From positions 62,001 to 126,000 of the forward strand of contig JABIWH010000032.1 of assembly GCA_018701215.1 (NCBI GenBank): 64,000 nucleotides of DNA, read 5' to 3'. Shown piece after piece: positions 1 to 8,549 of this stretch. The notes below the pieces were generated by a model, which saw only the letters and a program-made list of their open reading frames with translations, had not been told where the DNA came from and made no database searches. Numbering within the stretch: position 1 is the first letter of the stretch; the number at the start of each line of letters is the position of its first letter. Position numbers and translations under genes: made by a program. This DNA comes from Rhodospirillaceae bacterium (GTDB lineage Bacteria > Pseudomonadota > Alphaproteobacteria > GCA-2731375).

Positions 1-288
1 GAACAGCACCGCCTTGAAACCGGCGCCAAGGGCGGCCTGGGTCCAAAAGCCCTGGCTCTCCTGATCAGGTTTCAACATTAGCGGCAGGTTGGCGCATTGG
101 CCGGCACGGGCCAGATGATAGAGCGTCTGCATATCAAAGGCGGAATATTCGGCGCAGTATTCGCCGTAATCAAACAACCCCGTGTCACCGATGATTTCAG
201 GGATATCCGGATCGGATGAGAGAAAGTGCGTTCCTAGGGTCGCGGCGCCATCGTCCAGTTTTTGCCGCAAGCTGTTGGCCATGATCAT
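1..288 (-). CDS. HpcH/HpaI-family aldolase, N-terminal part
   Basis: Only the first 96 codons are in the window; the gene runs off the left edge. The frame is open from the ATG at 288. The N-terminus carries the family pattern of this class II pyruvate aldolase group: GTHFLSSDPDIPEIIG, then EYCAEYSAFDMQTLYHLA, matching the usual stretch ending in the first helix after strand 2. Members cleave or form 2-keto-3-deoxy sugar acids or hydroxy-ketoacids with a divalent metal, but the substrate cannot be told here. An AAGGAG box 8 nt upstream supports the ATG at 288 over the in-frame ATG at 282. The Gfo/Idh/MocA oxidoreductase gene starts just upstream on the same strand with a 22-nt gap, so the two are probably one sugar-acid operon. 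Confidence 0.8.
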   Translation of the reverse strand, partial: MIMANSLRQKLDDGAATLGTHFLSSDPDIPEIIGDTGLFDYGEYCAEYSAFDMQTLYHLARAGQCANLPLMLKPDQESQGFWTQAALGAGFKAVLF

Positions 289-310
289 GCTGGGTACTCC
301 TTCGTAAAAT

Positions 311-1492
311 CTAAAGTAGAGTTATAGGTTCAGCCGCGCCGCCGTTGCCAGCGGAGACATAGCCGCTGTAAATGGTGGCGATGGTATCGGCGGCCAGTTC
401 ACTGTCGCTTTCCACAGCATCGCCATGGGCGATGGTGCGGTAGAATGCCTCGATCTCCTGCGGGAAGCCGTGGGAATGGTCTTCATCGGGGGCGGTATTG
501 GCCCAGCCTTGTTTAGTGCCGATTTTCTCAACCACATAAACCTCGTCGAACTGGCTTTCCACCGGGTTATAGGTCTGCATCTGATTGGAGGGATTGAGGT
601 TGCAGATCGTGCGGTGATTGCCGGCGCAGACCTCCAACCAGTTATGCACCCCGCCCAGCACGATGTCCGAGGCGAACACGGTCGCGATCGTGCCGTCCTG
701 AAAGGTCACGTGGATCATGGCGAAATCCTCGATATCCACATAATCGGCGCGGATATGACCGGTATCGACGAAATCCGGCAACTGGGTCAAGGCATGGGCG
801 CGGGCGGTCACCGTGGCGGGCCGGATCGATTGGCCGAACCTGGCCCGGCCCTCGACCTTTTTCAAATACAAGGCGGCGGTCAGGGGATGGCAGCCCTTGC
901 CGATCATGGCGCCGCCGCCTGCCAGGTTCCAATGGCCATAGCTGGGGGCGTGAGAGCCTGAATGGGCCTCTTCCCCATGCATCCACAGGATTTGACCCTT
1001 GGTTTTCTCCAGGATCTCCCGCTCTTTCTGAATAGTTGGCGCATAGACCCAGTTCTCGGCATATAAAATGCAGGCCTTCGAGGCCGCCTCCGCCGCGCGC
1101 ATGCGCTCGATGCTGGCAAGGGCGCCGGTGCGGGCATCGGTCATGGATGCCTCGCGGCCATCGAAATCAGGCGCGCCGTCGCCGAAATATCCCGTCAAGG
1201 GCTTTTCCACGATGGGAAAAATGCCGCGCTGCAATGCCTGCACCGCGACGGGCTCGTGCAAGGCCGGGGGGATGCAGACGTGCAGCACATCGATCTGCTC
1301 CAAAAGAGCATCAAGTTCGGCAAAGGCCTTGATGCCGTGCTTGGCCGCGAAGCTGTCAGTGCTGGCGTCGGTCCGGGCATGAACACCGATCACATTCACG
1401 TCGGCGCCATGGGCGCGGCGGGCCGCCTCAATATGAAAGCTGGCGGCAAAACCGGCACCGACAATACCTGTCCGGACCTTTGGCTTACTCAT
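311..1492 (-). CDS. Gfo/Idh/MocA-family NAD(P)-dependent oxidoreductase
   Basis: 393 aa, the usual length for the family. The N-terminal Rossmann fold shows GIVGAGFAASFHIEAA (about residues 9-24), and the conserved EKP cofactor/active-site motif is present in FPIVEKPLTG (about residue 96). The C-terminal alpha/beta domain follows. Members oxidise or reduce cyclic sugars, inositols or other polyols, or act as biliverdin/diol reductases; the substrate is not visible. An AGGAGG box 9 nt before the ATG at 1492 supports the start. The downstream partial aldolase on the same strand suggests a sugar or sugar-acid catabolic role (inference). Insertions around residues 105-125 (acidic, DGAPDFDGREAS) make it slightly longer in that loop than typical members. 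Confidence 0.88.
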   Translation of the reverse strand: MSKPKVRTGIVGAGFAASFHIEAARRAHGADVNVIGVHARTDASTDSFAAKHGIKAFAELDALLEQIDVLHVCIPPALHEPVAVQALQRGIFPIVEKPLTGYFGDGAPDFDGREASMTDARTGALASIERMRAAEAASKACILYAENWVYAPTIQKEREILEKTKGQILWMHGEEAHSGSHAPSYGHWNLAGGGAMIGKGCHPLTAALYLKKVEGRARFGQSIRPATVTARAHALTQLPDFVDTGHIRADYVDIEDFAMIHVTFQDGTIATVFASDIVLGGVHNWLEVCAGNHRTICNLNPSNQMQTYNPVESQFDEVYVVEKIGTKQGWANTAPDEDHSHGFPQEIEAFYRTIAHGDAVESDSELAADTIATIYSGYVSAGNGGAAEPITLL

Positions 1493-1570
1493 GATCGCGA
1501 TCCTCCTGCAAAGACATTGGTGGCGTTGTTGGTGTAGCCTATATCTCGATTCGCCGCCACGCAGGTTGTC

Positions 1571-2272
1571 ATGAATTTTGCCCCTAATTTCAATTTTGAA
1601 GTGAAGCGTTCAACCCGGCGCAAGACCCTGTGCCTGCAAATCCGGGACGGCCATGTCCAGGTCATGGTCCCCGTCCGCACGCCGGAGCGGCAGATAACGG
1701 CTCTGGTCGACAAACATTCGGACTGGATTGAAAAAAAATTGGCGGAGCAGGCGGCCCGGCCAAAAGCGCCGCCCAGGTACTACGAGGCTGGGGAGATCTA
1801 TCGGTATTTGGGCCAGGAGCTTGAATTGGAAATTGTTGACGGCGCCCCCTGGCCGGCGGAAATCGTCGGACGAGGCCTGGTCGTAACCATACCAAAACGG
1901 CTGCACGGCGCGGCAAGGCAAGCAAAGGTCAAGCAGCGCTTGCATGAACTCTACCGCCAGGCTGCCCTGGCGGAATTCCAAGCCAGAACCGAAAGTTGTT
2001 GCGGGCGTCTGGGCGTGGCGGCCAGCGCGGTCAAGGTGAAGGCCTATAAACGCCGCTGGGGCAGCTGTAGCAGCAGCGGTGAACTTTCCTACAACTGGCG
2101 CCTTGTCATCGCGCCGGCGGCGGTGGTCGATTACGTCGTCGCCCACGAGGTGGCGCATCTGCTTGAGCACAACCATTCACCGGATTTCTGGCGCATCGTC
2201 AAAGGCTTGATGCCCAACTACCGCGTCCAGCAAGCCTGGCTGAACAAGAATGGCGGCACCCTGGCGATCTGA
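1571..2272 (+). CDS. YgjP-like zinc metallopeptidase (M48-related, DUF45)
   Basis: 233 aa. The C-terminal half carries a zinc-binding HEXXH-type site, VAHEVAHLLEHNHSPDFW (about residues 190-208), in which the two histidines of HEVAH and the later HNHSPDFW region match the YgjP/WLM-type metalloproteases. The motif YKRRWGSCSSSGELSYNWRL just before it is the family's second hallmark. The N-terminal part is basic with no signal peptide, so the protein is probably cytoplasmic. The physiological substrate of this family is not well defined. It is divergent from the oxidoreductase at 1492 and convergent with the amidohydrolase at 2276, so it is likely monocistronic. Confidence 0.88.
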   Translation: MNFAPNFNFEVKRSTRRKTLCLQIRDGHVQVMVPVRTPERQITALVDKHSDWIEKKLAEQAARPKAPPRYYEAGEIYRYLGQELELEIVDGAPWPAEIVGRGLVVTIPKRLHGAARQAKVKQRLHELYRQAALAEFQARTESCCGRLGVAASAVKVKAYKRRWGSCSSSGELSYNWRLVIAPAAVVDYVVAHEVAHLLEHNHSPDFWRIVKGLMPNYRVQQAWLNKNGGTLAI

Positions 2273-2275
2273 AAT

Positions 2276-3133
2276 CTATAGCGGGCCGGGGCCATGCCAC
2301 CAATGTTCAAACGGGTTGGCGTGCTTGATGCGCTGAATGGTCTCGTCCGATACCCGCGGCAGGCCGCTTTCGGCGATCACATGATTGACGTTCTCCAGAC
2401 CAGCCAGACTTTCCCCGACCCCTGAAAACGGAAAATCCGTGCCAAAGAAAATCTTGTCGGTGATGGAATATTCCTGAGCCGAGATCAGAATGTTCCAGAA
2501 TTGCCAGGGCCGGTAAAAGATTGCCGCGATCTCGCAATAGACATTGGGCCGCTTGCGTACCACGGTGATGCAGTCCTCGAACCAGGGATGGCCCATATGG
2601 GCGCAGATGATCTTTAGATCGGGAAACCGCGCGGCCACGGGATCCACGTGAATGACGCGGCCAAGGTCCACCGGCGCGTTTTCGGCAAAAGTCGTGCCCA
2701 TGTGCAGGGTCAACGGCAGATCGTTGGCCTGGCAATACTCATAGATTGGCGTCATGCGCGGGTCCGACAGAGGAACGCCATTGTAGATCGGACCATATTT
2801 GACGCCCTGCAAGCCTAAATCTTCGATGCTGTGCCGCAGTTGTTCCAGGCAGTCGGCCTGGCGCGGGTCCACATAGGCGAAGCCGACGAACTTATCGGGA
2901 TAGCGGGCCACGGCATCAGCCACCGCCCCGTCATCGCCATCCACCCCGGCGCTATCGCGATAGCGGGGGGAAAATATGATGGCCCTGTCCACATCGGCCA
3001 TCGCGCCATAAAGGGTCTCGGCATCCGCTGCCAGGCCATAATCACCGTCGGAACGGACACGGCGCATCTGTTCGGCATACAGCGGCGTAAAGTGCTCCGG
3101 GGTCCAAAGGTTGACGTGACAATCGACGATCAT
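2276..3133 (-). CDS. Amidohydrolase family 2 (metal-dependent TIM-barrel hydrolase)
   Basis: 285 aa from the ATG at 3133. The frame extends 19 codons upstream, but the family begins with the metal motif MIVDCHVNLWTPEHF, so the internal ATG is preferred; its Shine-Dalgarno (AGGTG) is weak. Further hallmarks are LTLHMGTTF (about 135), the ICAHMGHPWFEDC stretch (about 170) and FGTDFPFSG (about 225), giving the DxH, H, H and D positions of the ACMSD/uronate-isomerase-like superfamily. Members hydrolyse or decarboxylate cyclic or aromatic substrates. It is divergent from the VOC protein gene across a palindrome at 3153-3171, which suggests joint control. Confidence 0.85.
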   Translation of the reverse strand: MIVDCHVNLWTPEHFTPLYAEQMRRVRSDGDYGLAADAETLYGAMADVDRAIIFSPRYRDSAGVDGDDGAVADAVARYPDKFVGFAYVDPRQADCLEQLRHSIEDLGLQGVKYGPIYNGVPLSDPRMTPIYEYCQANDLPLTLHMGTTFAENAPVDLGRVIHVDPVAARFPDLKIICAHMGHPWFEDCITVVRKRPNVYCEIAAIFYRPWQFWNILISAQEYSITDKIFFGTDFPFSGVGESLAGLENVNHVIAESGLPRVSDETIQRIKHANPFEHWWHGPGPL

Positions 3134-3152
3134 GGGCAGCACCTGAAATGGC

Positions 3153-3171
3153 CTGCAACGTGGTGTTGCAG
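3153..3171. promoter_or_regulatory. Palindrome between divergent genes, candidate operator
   Basis: CTGCAAC-GTGGT-GTTGCAG is a perfect 7-bp inverted repeat with a 5-nt centre. It lies in the 112-bp gap between the divergent amidohydrolase (start 3133) and VOC gene (start 3246). Such symmetry suits a dimeric repressor, but no regulator gene is adjacent, so the binding protein is unknown. Confidence 0.4.
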
Positions 3172-3245
3172 CGGCAAGCCTCGCACCCACGGCAGCTAAT
3201 TGCTAGAGTGATATCAACATTCGATGGAACAAACAGGAGCCCGCG

Positions 3246-3788
3246 ATGTCCGTCACTACAGGCCTGCATCATGTCGCCTACCGCTGCAACAATTCACAAG
3301 AGACCGTGGATTTTTATAGCAACGTCATCGGCATGGATTATGTCATGGCGATTTCAGAGGATCAGGTACCTTCGACCAAGGAGCCCGATCCCTACATGCA
3401 TATCTTTTTCGAGATTGGGCCCGGCAGCTATCTGGCGTTTTTCGAACTGCCTAATTCGCCCAAGCAAGGCAAGGACCCCAACACGCCTGAATGGGTCCAG
3501 CACATCGCCTTCAACGTACCGGACATGGCGGCGCTGCTGACAGCCAAGGAACGCATGGAAAGTCACGGCGTCGATGTCATCGGGCCCATTGACCACAGTC
3601 TGTTCAAGTCGATTTATTGTTTCGATCCCAACGGCCATCGCCTGGAGCTGGCGACGAATACCGGCGGGCCGGAAATCTGGAAAAAGGCCGCTGAAGCCGC
3701 CCCCGCCATGTTGGAAGCCTGGAACAAGAACGGCACCACCGGCGAACTGGGCGCCTGGCTGCATGCCAAGGAGTTCGGCACGGATTAA
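3246..3788 (+). CDS. VOC-family (glyoxalase/extradiol dioxygenase-like) protein
   Basis: 180 aa with the paired beta-alpha-beta-beta-beta modules of the vicinal oxygen chelate fold. Likely metal ligands are in TGLHHVAYRC (about residue 7), YLAFFELPN (about 65), VQHIAFNVP (about 84) and DPNGHRLELA (about 128). An AGGAG box 6 nt before the ATG supports the start. Family members include glyoxalase I, methylmalonyl-CoA epimerase, fosfomycin-resistance enzymes and ring-cleavage dioxygenases; nothing in the sequence fixes which. The C-terminal 50 residues are an alpha-helical tail. Opposite the amidohydrolase, it may belong to the same breakdown pathway (inference). Confidence 0.88.
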   Translation: MSVTTGLHHVAYRCNNSQETVDFYSNVIGMDYVMAISEDQVPSTKEPDPYMHIFFEIGPGSYLAFFELPNSPKQGKDPNTPEWVQHIAFNVPDMAALLTAKERMESHGVDVIGPIDHSLFKSIYCFDPNGHRLELATNTGGPEIWKKAAEAAPAMLEAWNKNGTTGELGAWLHAKEFGTD

Positions 3789-3791
3789 ACC

Positions 3792-4358
3792 TTATTCGCC
3801 TCGCACAAGAGCGTTGATTTGGTGCAGGGCGCGGTCGACGATGCCCATCGCCTGCAACTGTTGGACGGTGCTTGCGACATATTCGGGATTGGCGCCCGAG
3901 GCGCCTTGGGCACGGCGCACCGTGTCAGCGGCCTCGTCATGCGCCAATTTGCCAGCATATTGCGGATGCCGGCGGTTGGCACGAAATGCCAGCGCGGTGA
4001 CGGACCTATCAGCGAAATAGACTTGATGCAGAATAGCCTGGTAACCATCGGTGACCAATTCGCGGCGATATAGATAGTCCGCCACCGCAGCCTTGTCGGC
4101 GGCGGCAATGCGATAGGCGATACCATGACAGGAGCCGCCGACATCCAAACCAAGGACGAGACCCGGGTTTTCCTGGGTGCCCCGGTGAAACCAGGACCAG
4201 ACGCAAAGCGACCGGTGATAACCATGCACCCGGCCCGCCCGGCGTTCCAGATGCGCAAACCCCGGCCGCCACATGACGGAGCCATAGCCAAACACCCATA
4301 AGTCACCGGAGGGTAGGGCCAGATCAGGTATTGTGTAATGTTGCGGGGAGGTGTTCAC
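3792..4358 (-). CDS. chaC: ChaC-like gamma-glutamylcyclotransferase
   Basis: 188 aa from a GTG at 4358. The N-terminal substrate-binding loop LWVFGYGSVMWRPGF and the following RVHGYHRSLCVWSW are typical of ChaC, and the probable catalytic Glu is in YRRELVTDGY (about residue 105). ChaC enzymes cleave the gamma-glutamyl bond of glutathione, releasing 5-oxoproline and Cys-Gly in the cytoplasm. The open frame reaches an ATG at 4427 that would overlap the divergent gene starting at 4426; since the conserved domain begins only about 15 residues after the GTG, the shorter form is preferred, though its ribosome site is weak. Convergent with the VOC gene, 3 nt apart. Confidence 0.87.
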   Translation of the reverse strand: MNTSPQHYTIPDLALPSGDLWVFGYGSVMWRPGFAHLERRAGRVHGYHRSLCVWSWFHRGTQENPGLVLGLDVGGSCHGIAYRIAAADKAAVADYLYRRELVTDGYQAILHQVYFADRSVTALAFRANRRHPQYAGKLAHDEAADTVRRAQGASGANPEYVASTVQQLQAMGIVDRALHQINALVRGE

Positions 4359-4425
4359 GATGGGGCGCCCAGGATAATTCAACGGCTGAGTTATACCATA
4401 TTGGACAGACTGGCAGCGAGGCGCC

Positions 4426-5427
4426 ATGCGTTATTATATTTTGATCGGGGTTGTCGTCACCGCCATGGCGGGGTGGAGCGGCTTTTGGTTCCATATCGCC
4501 GAAAAGGTGCGCACGGAACTACAGCGCCACGCCGACGAAAACAGTCAAACCCGTGAATGGACCCACCGCGAATTGGAGATCAGCGGCTTTCCCTTTCGCA
4601 TCCGGGTTGATCTAAGCCAACCCCGCCTGGCCCTGCGCCGCCCGCCGCGGGAATTCCATTGGCAGACGGAGCATATCAAAGCCGTCGGCCACCCTTGGCA
4701 GCCGCGTCACATATTATTCGATCTGTCCGGCCAGCATCTATTCACGGCCACGCGCAAGGCGAGCCAGCATAGCCTGACATTTGATAGCAGCGAAGCGCTG
4801 GCCAGCATGAAGACCGATGCCCAGGGCATGCCCGCGCGGCTATCCCTGGACAGCAAGGCTATCCGGCTGCGCTACGACGGTGCCGCCGCAGTGGAGGCAA
4901 AACGCCTGCAAATCCATGCCCGCCCCGCCCCGGACGCGCCCGATAGCGTCGATGTTGCCCTGCGCGGCGACGGGCTGGAGGTGAACCCAGGGGTCCTTTC
5001 GGTCGAGTTTCCCCATACGGTCAAGCTGGTGGATCTGCAAACCACGGTAACCGGCCTTTTGAAAGGCGACGCATCGCCACAAAATCTTGCGGCATGGCGC
5101 GATGACGGCGGCACCTTGGAAATCACCAAGTTGCACCTGCAATGGGGCGATATGGATATCGATGCCTCCGGCAGTCTGGCCCTGGACGATCAAATGCGGG
5201 CCATCGGCGCCTTGACCGCGCGGATCAAGGGGCATGATCAATTGCTGGACATCGCCGTCGCCAGCGGCGCCATGGATAAGGATCACCTGATGGCGGCGCG
5301 CGCCGTACTGGGCCTGCTGGCAGCGGCGGCGGGCGGCGTGCTGTCGGTACCGGTGCGGCTGCAAGACGGCAAGCTGTTCCTGGGCCCAGCGCCAATCGCG
5401 CGCCTGACACCCATCATCAGCCAATAG
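4426..5427 (+). CDS. DUF2125 domain protein, membrane-anchored
   Basis: 333 aa. Residues 1-24 (YYILIGVVVTAMAGWSGFWF) form an uncleaved signal anchor, so the rest is periplasmic. The body is beta-rich with the DUF2125 features of alphaproteobacteria: EISGFPFRIRVDLSQP near residue 47 and a C-terminal LDDQMRAIGALTARIKG stretch near 250. Function is unknown for the family; the fold resembles AsmA/lipid-transfer-like beta structures by eye, which is only an inference. A GAGG box 5 nt before the ATG supports the start. It shares a start-region CATG palindrome with the divergent ChaC frame. Confidence 0.8.
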   Translation: MRYYILIGVVVTAMAGWSGFWFHIAEKVRTELQRHADENSQTREWTHRELEISGFPFRIRVDLSQPRLALRRPPREFHWQTEHIKAVGHPWQPRHILFDLSGQHLFTATRKASQHSLTFDSSEALASMKTDAQGMPARLSLDSKAIRLRYDGAAAVEAKRLQIHARPAPDAPDSVDVALRGDGLEVNPGVLSVEFPHTVKLVDLQTTVTGLLKGDASPQNLAAWRDDGGTLEITKLHLQWGDMDIDASGSLALDDQMRAIGALTARIKGHDQLLDIAVASGAMDKDHLMAARAVLGLLAAAAGGVLSVPVRLQDGKLFLGPAPIARLTPIISQ

Positions 5428-5533
5428 CGTCTTTCCCCACTGATACATGACAAGGCGTGGTTCACGAACAGGCAGACGCTCTGAGCAAATTCGTCGGCGA
5501 TGAACCGGCACGCCGGTGCGCCGATAGTTGTGG

Positions 5534-6493
5534 CTAGTCCGCTTCCGTGGAGGCTTCGCCCTGGCGGCCAAAATTGGGCGCTTCGGTGTCCTGGCCGGCC
5601 TGGATGATACGTTGGCGGATATCACGGGACTGGCTGAACACCCGCAGCAGTTCATCACCTTCGCCCCAGCGGATCGATCGTTGCAGGGCGATCAAATCCT
5701 CGGTGAAACGGCCCAGGGTTTCCAATACGGCGTCGCGGTTGTTGAGAAACACATCGCGCCAGAATTCCGGATCCGAGGCCGCGATCCGGGTGAAATCGCG
5801 GAAACCGCCGGCGGAATATTTCACCACCTCGCCCTGGGTCACGGCTTCCATGTCGTCCGCCGTGCTGACGATGTTATAGGCGATCAAATGCGGCAGATGC
5901 GAGGTAATAGCCAACACCAGGTCGTGACGCTCCGCCGCCATGATCTCGACCCGGCTGCCCAGAGCCTGAACATACGCCGCCAAGCGCGTGACCGCCGCCT
6001 CGTCCGCTGTTTCGCCCGGCGTCAAGATCCACCAGCGGTCATCGAATAATGATTCAAAGCCAGCTTCAGGCCCGGATTTTTCGCTGCCCGAAACGGGATG
6101 CCCCGGCACCAGATGCACGCCGTCAGGTATGTGCGGCCCCAGATCACGCGCCACGCAGCCTTTGACCGAGCCGACATCCGTAACGATGGCGCCGGGCGCC
6201 AGGCTGGATGCCATGGCCTTGCCCACGCTGACATAACTGCCAAGGTGAGAGCAGACGATCACCAGATCCGCGCCGGCCACGGCCTCGGCCGGGTCTTCGT
6301 ACATGGCATCGACGATGCCCAGCTCAAGCGCCTTGTCGCGGGTCTTCGGTGTGCGGGCGCAGCCGACAATGCTGGCCGCCAGATCGGCCCGTTTGGTGGC
6401 CCGGGCGATGGACGATCCGATCAGGCCGACGCCGATCAGCGCCAGACGCTCGAAACGCGGCGGCTTTGGTTGCTTATCGACCTCAGGCGCCAT
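5534..6493 (-). CDS. tyrA: Prephenate/arogenate (cyclohexadienyl) dehydrogenase
   Basis: 319 aa. The NAD-binding site is LALIGVGLIGSSIARA (about residues 17-32), and the prephenate-dehydrogenase signatures HLVPGHPVSGSEKSG (about 140) and ITSHLPHLIAYNI (about 208) are intact. It catalyses NAD(P)-dependent oxidative decarboxylation of prephenate or arogenate on the way to tyrosine. There is no fused chorismate mutase or ACT domain. Its start overlaps the end of hisC by 11 nt, so it is the third, translationally coupled gene of the chorismate mutase-hisC-tyrA operon. Whether prephenate or arogenate is preferred cannot be read from the sequence. Confidence 0.93.
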   Translation of the reverse strand: MAPEVDKQPKPPRFERLALIGVGLIGSSIARATKRADLAASIVGCARTPKTRDKALELGIVDAMYEDPAEAVAGADLVIVCSHLGSYVSVGKAMASSLAPGAIVTDVGSVKGCVARDLGPHIPDGVHLVPGHPVSGSEKSGPEAGFESLFDDRWWILTPGETADEAAVTRLAAYVQALGSRVEIMAAERHDLVLAITSHLPHLIAYNIVSTADDMEAVTQGEVVKYSAGGFRDFTRIAASDPEFWRDVFLNNRDAVLETLGRFTEDLIALQRSIRWGEGDELLRVFSQSRDIRQRIIQAGQDTEAPNFGRQGEASTEAD

Positions 6494-7586
6494 CGGCCGT
6501 ACTCAGAAATTCTTCTATTGCCGCGACCGCCAGCTTGTTTTCATCTTCCAGGCCGACGGTAAAGCGCAAATAGGCACCCAGGCCATAAGCGCCGATGCCA
6601 CGGGGTAAAATACCCTTGGTGCGCAGAAACTCCTGCGCCTCCATCGCCGAACGTGGTCCTTCGGAAGCAAACTGGATGGTCAGAAAATTACCCACCGAGG
6701 GGATGCATGGCAGACCCAGGCGCCGGCATTCATCGTGCAGCCAGGCCAATTCGCGGTCATTGTGGGCCCGTGCCGCATCGGTGTGCGCCACATCGTGCAA
6801 GGCCGCCAAGCCCGCTGCCTGGGCCGCCGCATTGACGTTGAACGGCGAGCGTACCCGGTGATAGACCAAAGCGACTTCTTCCGGGCAATAGGCCCAGCCC
6901 AGGCGCAATCCCGCCAGGCCGTAAATCTTGGAAAATGTGCGGGTCATGACGACATTGTCATGTGCCTCCACCATCTCGATACCCGGTGAATAATCATTGC
7001 GCGAGACAAACTCGGCATAGGCGCTGTCAATCACCAGCATGACACGATCGGGCAGGCCGGCACGCAGGCGCTGGATCTCCGCATTCGCAATATAGGTGCC
7101 GGTGGGATTATTCGGATTGGCCAGAAAGACCATTTTTGTCCGCTCGGTCACCACCGCCAGAATGGCATCGACCGAAGCAGTGAAATCCGTCTCGGCCGCC
7201 TTGATGGGCGTTGCGCCGGACGCCATGGCACCCAGGGGATACATCAAAAAGCCGTGCTCGGTATAAACCACCTCGTCGCCCGGCCCGGCGTAGGAATGGA
7301 TCAGATGGCTGATGATTTCGTCGGACCCGTTACCGCAGATGATACCATTGATGTTCAGGCCATACATCTCCGCCAGTCCGGCCCGCAGATCGGCGGCCCC
7401 GCCCTCGGGATAGCGGTGCAGTTCCTCCGCCCCGGCCCGATATGCGGCCATGGCCTTGGGGGAAGCGCCGGTCGCCGCCTCATTCGAGGATAACTTGACG
7501 ACCCGGGCCATGCCCTCGACCGAGGCATCGCCGCCGATATAGGGCGTGATATCCAGAATGCCCTGGTTCGGTGTCGGTGTGGTCAT
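6483..7586 (-). CDS. hisC: Histidinol-phosphate / aromatic aminotransferase
   Basis: 367 aa, fold-type I PLP enzyme. The Schiff-base lysine is in TRTFSKIYGLAGLRLGW (about residue 224), preceded by FLANPNNPTGTY (about 156) and the PLP-Asp/Tyr region VIDSAYAEF (about 189). HisC transfers the amino group from glutamate to imidazole-acetol phosphate, but paralogues in aromatic operons often serve prephenate or phenylpyruvate. Here the gene overlaps chorismate mutase by 4 nt (ATGA) and tyrA by 11 nt, so a role in tyrosine and phenylalanine synthesis is as likely as in histidine synthesis. The symbol follows the family. Confidence 0.92.
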   Translation of the reverse strand: MTTPTPNQGILDITPYIGGDASVEGMARVVKLSSNEAATGASPKAMAAYRAGAEELHRYPEGGAADLRAGLAEMYGLNINGIICGNGSDEIISHLIHSYAGPGDEVVYTEHGFLMYPLGAMASGATPIKAAETDFTASVDAILAVVTERTKMVFLANPNNPTGTYIANAEIQRLRAGLPDRVMLVIDSAYAEFVSRNDYSPGIEMVEAHDNVVMTRTFSKIYGLAGLRLGWAYCPEEVALVYHRVRSPFNVNAAAQAAGLAALHDVAHTDAARAHNDRELAWLHDECRRLGLPCIPSVGNFLTIQFASEGPRSAMEAQEFLRTKGILPRGIGAYGLGAYLRFTVGLEDENKLAVAAIEEFLSTADGA

Positions 7587-8473
7587 GCCGATGTCTCCCC
7601 CTGGCTGGCCGTCAATGGCTTCGGGTAGGCGCCCAGGATCGCTACTCGGTACAGCCCTTCACCCATTTTTTCGTGGAATGTGGCGAGGGAAGGATCTTCA
7701 TGGCGGATCAACCCATCCAGTTCAATTAGCTGTAACCGCGCGCCGCCATGGCTTTGTTCATGCACGGCCAGGGGATGGACGGTAAAACCACATTGGCCCA
7801 ATTGATCCACCACACGGGCCAGGGATACGTCCTGATCGGTTTCGACCATCACAACAGTGGCGTCCTGGCCGCTGGGTTCGGGCATCAGTTTTGCCACCGC
7901 CAGGGCTTCCAATTGCTCGAACCGGCCCGTGGTCGAGGCGAAAAATGGCAGCCGCCAGATAACCCGCGGTCCAGCCTGATCATTTGCCTGAGAGGCCAGC
8001 GCCGGCCACCAGGGATTGTCTTCGCCGCTTTGCGGAAACGGCAGCAGGCCGATGGCACCAGGTATATCATCCACCATGCGCAAGACCACCGAAGGCGAGG
8101 TGTGCAGGGTCATGGGCGCGGACGAGCCGAAATGGTTGCGCGCCATATCCCAGTATCCAACCGAACGCGCCGGCGCGCAGACCGCGACGCTCAACGGACC
8201 CTGCAGGGCCGTGGCGCCGTTGATCAACTCCCGCCAAATTCGGATCACCGTTGCGGTTTGCAATTGACCCTGATGGCGTTGCGCCAGACTGCGCACCACT
8301 TCCGCTTCCCGGTTTGGGCGCATGGCGGAGGAGTCATTGCCTTGCAATTGTTTCGCCTTGGCAACCTGATCGATCAAGGCGATCCGCTGCACGATCTTGT
8401 CATGCAGGTCTGCGTCGATCTGATCAATCTGGCGCCGTAAATCATCCAGGTCTGAGGTCGTCGTCGGCATCAT
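7583..8473 (-). CDS. Chorismate mutase (AroQ) with a C-terminal prephenate-dehydratase-like region
   Basis: 296 aa from the ATG at 8473 (AGGA 5 nt upstream); the open frame reaches 8644 but the extra 57 residues look non-coding. Residues 1-95 form the AroQ helical domain: DLDDLRRQIDQIDADL, VAKAKQ, MRPNREAEVV and WRELI hold the expected substrate residues. Residues about 100-290 resemble a degenerate prephenate dehydratase or periplasmic-binding-like fold (PSVVLRMVDDIPGAIGLLP), without an obvious dehydratase catalytic motif. It makes prephenate from chorismate for the downstream hisC and tyrA products. It is divergent from metX; repeats and a palindrome lie in the shared promoter region. Confidence 0.87.
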   Translation of the reverse strand: MMPTTTSDLDDLRRQIDQIDADLHDKIVQRIALIDQVAKAKQLQGNDSSAMRPNREAEVVRSLAQRHQGQLQTATVIRIWRELINGATALQGPLSVAVCAPARSVGYWDMARNHFGSSAPMTLHTSPSVVLRMVDDIPGAIGLLPFPQSGEDNPWWPALASQANDQAGPRVIWRLPFFASTTGRFEQLEALAVAKLMPEPSGQDATVVMVETDQDVSLARVVDQLGQCGFTVHPLAVHEQSHGGARLQLIELDGLIRHEDPSLATFHEKMGEGLYRVAILGAYPKPLTASQGETSA

Positions 8474-8491
8474 TGTTATCCTAGCCAGGTG

Positions 8492-8528
8492 CGGTCGATT
8501 TGCACGGTCGATTTGGGCAGTCGGTTTG
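8492..8528. repeat. Three direct repeats of 13-bp period upstream of chorismate mutase
   Basis: CGGTCGATTTG occurs at 8492-8502 and 8505-8515, and a variant CAGTCGGTTTG at 8518-8528, each shifted by 13 bp. They lie 19-55 bp upstream of the chorismate mutase start, in the control region shared with metX. They could be repeated operator half-sites; no matching regulator is recognised. Confidence 0.45.
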
Positions 8529-8549
8529 GATGGTAGGCCCGGATGGCGG

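Noticed and set aside
425..961. Long plus-strand frame opposite the Gfo/Idh/MocA gene
   Set aside because: It is the antisense shadow of a well-supported gene with codon positions that mirror it; the same holds for other long opposite-strand frames such as 19463-20812, 8607-9995 and 59319-60866.
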